This document shows positions 7,516 to 14,205 of a stretch of 22,776 nt of DNA, piece by piece (the stretch's first letter is position 1; each line of letters begins with the position of its first letter). Under the pieces are notes generated by a model that had not been told where the DNA came from, did not search any database, and saw only the letters and a list, made by a program, of their open reading frames with translations. This DNA comes from an uncultured Sphingobium sp. Its GTDB lineage: Bacteria; Pseudomonadota; Alphaproteobacteria; Sphingomonadales; Sphingomonadaceae. A program made the translations under genes and the position numbers. The stretch spans positions 1-22,776 of the forward strand of contig CAMPHJ010000029.1 in assembly GCA_946885845.1 (NCBI GenBank). The letters are read 5' to 3'.

Positions 7516-8967
7516 ATGTCCGATCCCATTGTGCCGCTCGTCATTCGCGGCAAGATCATAACCGAGAAGCTGAAGACCTATTCCACCCGGGGCGGGAAGT
7601 TCACTTTCCAGTCCCCCGACGTTACCCAATATATCGATCAGCTCGTTCTGTCAGACCCCTGGCAGCAGAATGATCTTTATCAGATTTCGCTGGACGAGAT
7701 CATCGACTATTTCGTCGAACTGGGGCAGTGTCTCGCGCTAGACAGCAATGTCTATGTACAAAAGGCGCTCGAGATGAGCATCGGGACGTCGAGCTTCAGC
7801 GAAGAGATGCTCCGCTTCCAATATGGCCTGATCCCGATGCTGCTCAGCCGCCCCGCGATCGAGGAGCAGATCAACAACAGCATCGGCCGCGAATATCTGG
7901 AAGGGTGGGTGCCGGGTACCGCAGGCGGCCGCGACTATGCCATCCGGGCCTTTGGCGCTCGTGCCGTTCACGTGATCGCAGGCAATGGCTGGGTCATTGC
8001 CCTGCAAACCTTGCTGGTAAACGCCTTCACGCGCAGCGACGCCATTATCAAGATACCGTCGAACGACCTCTATTTCTGTCTCGCGGTCGTTCAGACCATG
8101 ATCGAAATGGCGCCGGATCACCCCGTGACCAAGCATGTCAGCGTCGCCTATTGGAAGGGCGGGGACGAGGCTGTGGAAAGGGCGCTCTATCGGCCGATCA
8201 ACCTGGAGAAGATCGTAGCCTGGGGCGGCTTCTCCTCGATGGAAAGCATTCGCAATTATCTTGGCCCCGGCCTCGATCTCGTGGCGCTCGATCCCAAGAG
8301 CAGCGCCTCGATCATCGGGCGGGCGGCGTTCGCGACCGAAGCGTCCATGGCGGAGGCGGCTGAAATGGCGGCCCGCGATATCGGCTATCTGAATCAGGCC
8401 GGATGCATCAATGCCCGTACCCTCTACATCGAATCCGGCACCGACGCTGACGGGATCAAGCGCGCCAATGATTTTGGCCGCGCGGTTTTCGACGCGATGC
8501 AGAAGCTGCCTTCTCATCTCAGCAGCGATCACCCCGCCTTCGACACCACCCTTCGCGAGGAAATCGAAGGGGTGCGGCATTCCGGCATATTCCGCGTGTA
8601 CGGCGGGCGATCATCCGAAGGCGGGATCATCGTTTCGCAATATCCCGATGGCGTGGACTTCGCGGACAGGCTGGATTGCCGGGTGGCGAACATCATCCCG
8701 GTCGATGAGATTGACGAGGCCGTCAATCGGCTCACCATCCACACCCAGACCATCGGCATTTATCCTGAGGCGTTGAAGAGCGAGATCCGCGACAAATGCG
8801 CGCTTCGCGGTGGCCAGCGGCTTACCTCCCTTGGCACAGCGACGCTGGGCGGCTTCGGCGGGCCGCAGGACGGCATCGAACCTGTTCGGCGCATGGTTCG
8901 CTGGATCCGCGACGACACGGCCGTCGCCGATGCGCCTGCTGGTCATTTCGGTGCGGCCGCTGCCTGA
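7516..8967 (+). CDS. LuxC-like acyl-CoA reductase
   Basis: A 483-residue aldehyde-dehydrogenase-fold protein of the LuxC family, which reduces acyl groups or acyl-CoA to aldehydes with NADPH. KIPSNDLYF is the conserved cofactor-side segment. Cys297 in NQAGCINAR is in the right place for the catalytic cysteine. GTAGGRDYAIRAFGARAVHVIAGNG resembles the N-terminal half of the family. ATG 7516 was chosen because GGAAG precedes it; a TTG at 7504 is possible. The gene lies 39 bp after the LuxE-like gene, reproducing the reductase pairing of luminous bacteria. No luciferase (luxAB) or transferase (luxD) is present. The pair could reduce an acid to an aldehyde, or run in reverse to turn an aldehyde into a CoA thioester for breakdown. 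Confidence 0.8.
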   Translation: MSDPIVPLVIRGKIITEKLKTYSTRGGKFTFQSPDVTQYIDQLVLSDPWQQNDLYQISLDEIIDYFVELGQCLALDSNVYVQKALEMSIGTSSFSEEMLRFQYGLIPMLLSRPAIEEQINNSIGREYLEGWVPGTAGGRDYAIRAFGARAVHVIAGNGWVIALQTLLVNAFTRSDAIIKIPSNDLYFCLAVVQTMIEMAPDHPVTKHVSVAYWKGGDEAVERALYRPINLEKIVAWGGFSSMESIRNYLGPGLDLVALDPKSSASIIGRAAFATEASMAEAAEMAARDIGYLNQAGCINARTLYIESGTDADGIKRANDFGRAVFDAMQKLPSHLSSDHPAFDTTLREEIEGVRHSGIFRVYGGRSSEGGIIVSQYPDGVDFADRLDCRVANIIPVDEIDEAVNRLTIHTQTIGIYPEALKSEIRDKCALRGGQRLTSLGTATLGGFGGPQDGIEPVRRMVRWIRDDTAVADAPAGHFGAAAA

Positions 8968-9000
8968 GTTCCGACAATCATTCGATAAGGGCGACTGAAA

Positions 9001-9414
9001 ATGTCTCAACAATCAACCAACAAAGCGATCGTGGCGCAGTTCTGGAGCGCCTTTTCGGACTGCCGCTTCGACGAAGCGCTCGATCTTCTGCATGATGACG
9101 CGACCTGGTGGGTTGCCGGTGACCTGGGTGGCGTGTCCGGTACCTATACCAAAGAACAATGCGGTCCGATGTTCGCCGGGATTGCCGCGAGCACCAAGGC
9201 GGGTGTGCGGGTGACGCCGGGCATAATGACGGAGGAAGATGATCGCGTGGCAATGGAGGCGACGTCTCAGGGTGTGACGATTGATGGCGTAGACTATGCC
9301 AACACTTATCATATCCTCCATATCTTGCGTGATGGGAAGATCGTGAAGGTGCGCGAATATATGGATCCGGGTCGGATTTCGCTGGCGTTCGCTTCCTCCG
9401 TCAAGGATCAATGA
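9001..9414 (+). CDS. SnoaL/NTF2-like small protein
   Basis: A 137-residue protein with the NTF2-like pattern: an N-terminal helix (IVAQFWSAFSDCRFDEALDLL), then HDDATWWVAGD, a GTYT turn and a late strand (YHILHILRDGKIVKVREYMD). Relatives act as ketosteroid isomerases, polyketide cyclases, dehydratases or hydrolases, or only bind a ligand, so the fold does not fix the reaction. It lies 33 bp after the LuxC-like gene, in the same operon. The presence of such a fold in a cluster with a monooxygenase and several dehydrogenases fits catabolism of a cyclic compound, but that is inference. Confidence 0.75.
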   Translation: MSQQSTNKAIVAQFWSAFSDCRFDEALDLLHDDATWWVAGDLGGVSGTYTKEQCGPMFAGIAASTKAGVRVTPGIMTEEDDRVAMEATSQGVTIDGVDYANTYHILHILRDGKIVKVREYMDPGRISLAFASSVKDQ

Positions 9415-9466
9415 TCGGTGTGCGGACGGGGTTGGCGTTCTTGAGAGTTCGCTTCCACGATCATGA

Positions 9467-10807
9467 ATGCACTTGGCAGCGCTGTCTCAAAGAAGCGCGC
9501 CAATGGAGAGGACGATCGACTTGGCAGATTCATCGGTGAGCATGGGGCCGAACATGACAGCAGGTGGGGTGGCGCCTGAAAAGGACCAGCCGCCGGGCAA
9601 GACGTCCCCCGTCGCTGTCGGGGCGGCTGGCGGTTCGCTGGGGCTGATTTTGGCGGTGTTCGCCGAAAGCATGCTCTCCCCTGCCGGCATGCACTTCGTG
9701 GCGCCATCCCTGCCGTTGATGCAGGCCGAATTTGCCGGAGTGGCCCAGGCTGATATTCTTGTCCCAATGGTTGTCACGCTGCCTGGCCTGATGATCGCCC
9801 TCTGCGCGCCGTTCATGGGAACGCTTGGCGACCGCATCGGCGTTCGTCCGCTCCTGCTCTGGTCGATGGTCGCCTATATGATTATCGGCATACTGCCTTA
9901 TTGGCTCGAATCGCTGTACGCGATCATCGGCGTGCGTTTCCTCTTCGGCATCGCAGAATCCGCCCTGGCGGTCTGTGGCACGCCCTTGATCGCCGCAGGA
10001 TTTCTGGCAGGACGCCGACGTGCCATGATTAGTGGCCGGGTCGCCTTTATTGGCTTGTCATCAATGCTGCTGGCGATGTGTGGCGGTTGGGCAGCGCAAT
10101 ATGGCTGGCGTACTGCCTATCTTCTATATCTGTTTGCCGCTCTTCCTTTGATTTTGGTGCTATTCTTCGTTCCCCGTTCCCTGACCATCGTGGCAACCGC
10201 ATCAGTGGGCAAGCAGCCGCGGCAGCTATGGGCAATCTATGGACTGAACTTCGTCTATGGCACCGGCATCGCCGCTCTATTCGTCTATTCCGCCTTCCTT
10301 CTCAAGGAGATCGGGATTCACACGCCAAAGCTGGCAGGCACGTTATCTGGGGTCGCTGCCTTCACGACCGTCGCTGCATCGTTGCTGTTCCCGCTCATAT
10401 CCCGGCGATTGAGTGGACGTGTGTTGATGATCCTGTCCTTCCTGCTCATGGCGGCGGGGTGCGCTACGCTGTCAGGGGCCGGTGAAGCAACTTTGGTCGG
10501 GGTGGGTCTCGTCCTCACGGCCTTGGGCATGGGCCTGTTCATTCCCGCTTCGACGGACATGCTGCTGCATTACTGCCTGCCGCAGCATCGCGGCCGCGCC
10601 ACCGGGATCGCGATGATGGCCCTTTATCTCGGAAACTTCGTGGTGCCCTTCAGCATGACGGCGCTGACCCGCTCGGGATCTTCGATCAGCCAAGGCTATG
10701 TGCTGTTGAGTGCCGCCTATGTGGTTACTGCGCTGGTCGCGCTATGGTTCGCCAAATCGGTGTTTGTAGTTCCTGGCGAAAGTGACGGTCGCTCGGCCGC
10801 GCACTGA
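9467..10807 (+). CDS. Major facilitator superfamily transporter
   Basis: An inner-membrane transporter with about 12 hydrophobic segments in 446 residues. GDRIGVRPLLL after the second segment is the MFS loop motif (GxLxDRxGR type), and an arginine-rich loop (AGRRRAM) and a long middle stretch separate the two halves. The start is uncertain: ATG 9467 gives the full frame, but ATG 9503 (MERTIDL) or ATG 9542 would also keep all membrane segments, and none has a strong ribosome site. It follows the SnoaL-like gene by 52 bp in unit 2. It probably imports the substrate across the inner membrane after the TonB receptor brings it through the outer membrane, or exports a product. Direction is not visible. 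Confidence 0.85.
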   Translation: MHLAALSQRSAPMERTIDLADSSVSMGPNMTAGGVAPEKDQPPGKTSPVAVGAAGGSLGLILAVFAESMLSPAGMHFVAPSLPLMQAEFAGVAQADILVPMVVTLPGLMIALCAPFMGTLGDRIGVRPLLLWSMVAYMIIGILPYWLESLYAIIGVRFLFGIAESALAVCGTPLIAAGFLAGRRRAMISGRVAFIGLSSMLLAMCGGWAAQYGWRTAYLLYLFAALPLILVLFFVPRSLTIVATASVGKQPRQLWAIYGLNFVYGTGIAALFVYSAFLLKEIGIHTPKLAGTLSGVAAFTTVAASLLFPLISRRLSGRVLMILSFLLMAAGCATLSGAGEATLVGVGLVLTALGMGLFIPASTDMLLHYCLPQHRGRATGIAMMALYLGNFVVPFSMTALTRSGSSISQGYVLLSAAYVVTALVALWFAKSVFVVPGESDGRSAAH

Positions 10808-10878
10808 CGATCGTGGCGCTTTGATGATGAACAGCCATGAGCTGCTGTGCGTAGCCTGGCGGAGAAAAGGAATTTAGG

Positions 10879-11694
10879 ATGGATCGGCTCAAGGGCAAAG
10901 TAGCCATCGTGACTGGAGCCGGACGGATCGGCAATATCGGTCTGGCGATTTGCGAGGCCTTCCTGCGCGAAGGCGCCAAGGCGGTCATCGGCACTGATCT
11001 GCGCGCGGACGAAGGCGAAGCCATATTGGCGCGGATCAGCGAACTGAAGGCTCCAGGCAGCTTCAAACTGATAGCGCATGACGTGACCGATGCGACGCAA
11101 TGGGACAAGCTGGTGTCGGACGTCGTCGCGGAGTTTGGCGGGCTGGACATCCTTGTGAACAATGCCGGTATCTCCATTCATGGTGGCATCAAGAACAGCA
11201 GCCTGGACGATGTGCGCAAGGTGATGGCCGTCAATCATGACGCGCCTTTTCTTGGCATGAAATATTGTGCGCCCGCGTTGGAAGGCTCGATCGAGCGGTT
11301 CGAGGGCGGCGGTTCGATCATCAACAATTGTTCGATGGCGAGCTACAAGACGAGCAGCCACAATATGGGCTATCATGTGTCGAAGGCGGCCGCCCGCATG
11401 CTCACCATGTGCGGGGCAGAGGAATTTGGTCCCCAGCGGATACGCGTCAATTCAGTGCATCCGGGTCTGACCGTTACGCCACTAGTGCGCGAAGGGCTGC
11501 AGGAATATACCCAGAGCGGCATGTTCTCGTCCGTAGACAGCGCAATCGAGGAAATTGCCGGGCGCAACCCGCTGAAGATCGCGGGACAGCCTGAGGACGC
11601 AGCGCACCTGTTCGTCTATCTCGCATCGGACGAGGCGCGCTTCGTAACCGGAGCGGCATTTTGCCATGATGGCGGTTTGGGCATCCAGTATTGA
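10879..11694 (+). CDS. Short-chain dehydrogenase/reductase (classical SDR)
   Basis: A 271-residue SDR. The cofactor motif is stretched, TGAGRIGNIG in place of TGxxxGxG. NNAG is intact. Ser152, Tyr165 and Lys169 (YHVSK) form the catalytic set. ASDEARFVTGAAFCHDGG near the end is the usual SDR close. AGGA and a second AGGA precede ATG 10879. It is the last gene of unit 2, 71 bp after the transporter, and converges on the lactonase gene 18 bp away. It could oxidise an alcohol to the ketone used by the monooxygenase, or reduce the aldehyde made by the LuxC-like enzyme. Confidence 0.87.
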   Translation: MDRLKGKVAIVTGAGRIGNIGLAICEAFLREGAKAVIGTDLRADEGEAILARISELKAPGSFKLIAHDVTDATQWDKLVSDVVAEFGGLDILVNNAGISIHGGIKNSSLDDVRKVMAVNHDAPFLGMKYCAPALEGSIERFEGGGSIINNCSMASYKTSSHNMGYHVSKAAARMLTMCGAEEFGPQRIRVNSVHPGLTVTPLVREGLQEYTQSGMFSSVDSAIEEIAGRNPLKIAGQPEDAAHLFVYLASDEARFVTGAAFCHDGGLGIQY

Positions 11695-11712
11695 TGGGCT
11701 AGCCCGGCTGTC

Positions 11713-12612
11713 TCATGGGCTACCCGCACCTGAGAAATCGAGGGTCACCTTTTCAATCCGGCCTTCACCCTCGCTGCCTGCGGCCGAACCTTCGAAATCG
11801 GGGACAGTGCAGATATAGAGAGTCGATCGGTTCGAGCCGCCGAAAGCGCAGGCGAGGGCTCGCCTGCCTGGCTGCATCGGAACGCGGTGCGTTGTCCGTC
11901 CTTCCTGGTCAATGCGCAGCACGCCCGGCCCGCTGCTTACCACGCCAGCGTTGAACATTACCGGCGCTGCCGCCCACACCGCGCCCATATCATCGAGGCA
12001 GATCCCGTCCGGGATCGCGCCATCAGATAGAGTCGCAAAGACACGCTGGTCCGAAAGCACACCTGAAGGCATGTCGATGGTGAAGGCAGACACCCGCATC
12101 GCCGAGCTTTCTGCGACATAGAGCGTTGTCCCATCCGCGCTGACCGCGATGCCATTTGGCCCCATCATCTGCCGCGCGACGACCATCGATGTTCCATCGA
12201 CGTCCACCATCAGCAGATCGGTCGGCTCCGGCATGCCGTGTTGCTCGTTCGCCCAGACATTGCGGCCCGGCTGGCTCACATAGGCGCGACCGTTTGCCGA
12301 TATCATGTCGTTCAGGACGAAGCGGCAGAGCCCGCTCAAATCTGCGTGCTCGACTGCACCGTCAGGATCGATACGCACAATCCTGCGGCCCTTCGACAGC
12401 ACGGCGATCAGCCCGCCATCTCCGAGAAACCCCAGCCCGCCGACGAAATCCTCCGCCGTTTCGAACAGGATCTCCGGGGTTTGAGCGTCCCTCAAACGAT
12501 ATATGCGGCCCCACCGAATGTCTGAAAAGTAGAGTGCCCCTGCAAACCAACGCGGGCATTCCGGCAGGTACAGGCCTTCAACGACGATTTCTGGATACGG
12601 CGTCGTGATCAA
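11713..12612 (-). CDS. SMP-30/gluconolactonase family protein
   Basis: A 299-residue six-bladed beta-propeller of the SMP-30/LRE family, whose members hydrolyse lactones with a bound divalent metal. Glu18 (LPECPRW), Asn153 (GPNGIAVSADG) and Asp202 (IPDGICLDD) match the metal ligands, and Asn101 fits the substrate-side residue. The start is a TTG at 12612, supported by GGGAGG five bases upstream and by the correct N-terminus; no better ATG exists. It is transcribed away from the LuxR regulator across a 242-bp gap and lacks the shared operator. A lactonase beside a Baeyer-Villiger enzyme suggests it could open a lactone product, but sugar-type lactones are equally possible. Confidence 0.85.
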   Translation of the reverse strand: MITTPYPEIVVEGLYLPECPRWFAGALYFSDIRWGRIYRLRDAQTPEILFETAEDFVGGLGFLGDGGLIAVLSKGRRIVRIDPDGAVEHADLSGLCRFVLNDMISANGRAYVSQPGRNVWANEQHGMPEPTDLLMVDVDGTSMVVARQMMGPNGIAVSADGTTLYVAESSAMRVSAFTIDMPSGVLSDQRVFATLSDGAIPDGICLDDMGAVWAAAPVMFNAGVVSSGPGVLRIDQEGRTTHRVPMQPGRRALACAFGGSNRSTLYICTVPDFEGSAAGSEGEGRIEKVTLDFSGAGSP

Positions 12613-12854
12613 TCGAACCTCCCTGGTGAAGAGCCGTTCTGCATGACGGCCTTAAAGATCGTGGCAGCAACGACAGCTGCGATGCGCAAGACCGCGCCCA
12701 AGCAACGGCTGCTGCAACTTAAAAAAGCATGACCGGCACATTGCTGAGACGGCGCCGTTCGAGAATCGCTTGAGTAGGCCCGCAATGCATGATCTAGTTC
12801 TGGGTGCGGCTCATGCGGTTAGCAAAGAATAAGAAGATCAGGAGTGGATTGTCA

Positions 12855-13928
12855 ATGAACGTGGTTGATAAGATCGGCGTTTCCGCGTCTGGTGATGTCG
12901 GCCAAGACAATCGACTGGTTTCGTCAATCTACGGCGCGGCAAAATCTCCAACGCCCTGGTATGATGTTCTGGACGCTCTGTGCGAATATTATGGTCTTGA
13001 GAAGGCTGTTTCCGTTTTTTCCAGGAAGGGCCAGGATAGACACTGCATGACTGTGGATGCCCGCTCCGGCACGCGTGAGGCATTCAAGCCAGATGGACGA
13101 GTGGATCGGCTGAAGGGATTGGCGCAAGGCGAAGCGATCTTCTGCGATGATCAGGATCCGGATCAGCCCATGGGCTCATCCGCTACCATGAACTTGCTCG
13201 GCATCGACTTTCTCATCGGCGAGGATCTGGCGAAGCTGAGGCTCTTCCGAGCTGGTGAAAAGCATTTTCTGCCGTCGGATGCCGTGCAACTCCAGGCTTT
13301 GGCTTTCCACATCTCTGAAGCGATGAAGGTGGCTATGCATATTTGCCGCCTCCAGCACAATCTCTCCTTCCACGACATGGCGTTGAACCGCGTCAATGTC
13401 GGCCTGATTATAGTGGCAAGCGATGATCAGGTGGTATGGCTGAACCAGCGCGCGCGCCGGATGCTGGCGGAGGAGGACGGTGTCCGTCTGATCAACAACC
13501 AGCTTCGCTGTTGCTGGCAGGCCGATACGACCAGATTATGGGCGGCGGTGAAATCGGCGCGGGAGGATCCTGAAACGACATATGCCGCGAGTCTGTCCCG
13601 TCCCCATGGCGAACATGACATGTCGGTGATGATAATCGCCAATCCGCAGCATGATGAGCGCAACGACGGTGGACTGCCTGAGGTGGGCATATTCCTTCGA
13701 GACACGGCGCAGCGCGCCACCATGGACCCCAAAGTTCTCAAGAAATTGTTCGATTTCACCCAGACTGAGATACGCCTCGCTATCAGCCTGAGCGAGGGAA
13801 GCAGCCTTGAAGACGCGGCGGTGGACCTGGGCATAAAGCTCGCGACGGTGCGTGTGCACTTGCGTTCCATGTTCGGCAAGGTGGGTGTGCATCGCCAGTC
13901 CGAACTGATCCGACGTATTCTGGTCTGA
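12855..13928 (+). CDS. LuxR-family transcriptional regulator with PAS-like middle
   Basis: A 357-residue regulator with a LuxR/GerE helix-turn-helix at about 299-353 (TQTEIRLAISLSEGSSLEDA, then DLGIKLATVRVHLRSMFGKV). The middle segment around LNRVNVGLIIVASDDQVVWLNQRARRML looks like a PAS-type sensor. The N-terminal 150 residues are not an autoinducer-binding domain that I recognise, so it probably senses a metabolite, not a homoserine lactone. ATG 12855 was chosen with GGAG ten bases upstream; a GTG at 12804 would add 17 residues. The gap to the divergent lactonase gene (12613-12854) holds no copy of the shared operator and no other site I can name. It is the only regulator on the island and the likeliest ligand of the three shared boxes. 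Confidence 0.87.
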   Translation: MNVVDKIGVSASGDVGQDNRLVSSIYGAAKSPTPWYDVLDALCEYYGLEKAVSVFSRKGQDRHCMTVDARSGTREAFKPDGRVDRLKGLAQGEAIFCDDQDPDQPMGSSATMNLLGIDFLIGEDLAKLRLFRAGEKHFLPSDAVQLQALAFHISEAMKVAMHICRLQHNLSFHDMALNRVNVGLIIVASDDQVVWLNQRARRMLAEEDGVRLINNQLRCCWQADTTRLWAAVKSAREDPETTYAASLSRPHGEHDMSVMIIANPQHDERNDGGLPEVGIFLRDTAQRATMDPKVLKKLFDFTQTEIRLAISLSEGSSLEDAAVDLGIKLATVRVHLRSMFGKVGVHRQSELIRRILV

Positions 13929-14029
13929 TCGGTGCGGCCAATATTTCCACAGGATTTGGAGCGTCTTTCGCCTTATCTGGTTGGGCAAGGATAGCCGCGG
14001 GGCCGGAATATTCCCGAGGGCCATGCATT

Positions 14030-14074
14030 TTACCTAAAATAGGGTAAGCGGCCACATTCCCCATTTTCTAAGAC
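14030..14074 (+). promoter_or_regulatory. Shared operator/promoter module, copy 3 (ahead of TonB receptor)
   Basis: TTACC-N8-GGTAA at 14030-14047 continues as GGTAAGCGG. CTAAGAC follows after 18 bp (14068-14074). The predicted start near 14080 gives a leader of about 126 nt before the receptor. It has the most symmetric box of the three together with the copy at 5897. It lies 102 bp after the regulator's stop codon. Confidence 0.65.
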
Positions 14075-14205
14075 AATCCAACTGACTTGGGGCGCTCTTC
14101 TTCAGATCCGCAAGATGCTGGCTCTGGGTCGGAGGCGTGCCTCTGCAACAACGCCGTGCTCATCACGCATTATAAGATAAATTAGAACATAGAGGGGATA
14201 GGTCC

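Noticed and set aside
6052..8967. A bioluminescence operon
   Set aside because: No luciferase subunits, LuxD or flavin reductase are present; only the acyl activation and reduction pair is shared.
869..14074. The three GGTAAGCGG-like sites as leftover IS66 ends (IS66 ends often begin GTAAGCG)
   Set aside because: The left arms are not CGCTTAC as an opposite end would be, and all three copies share the same 8-bp centre length, the same downstream CTWAGMC and a position ahead of a transcription unit. A regulatory site explains more.
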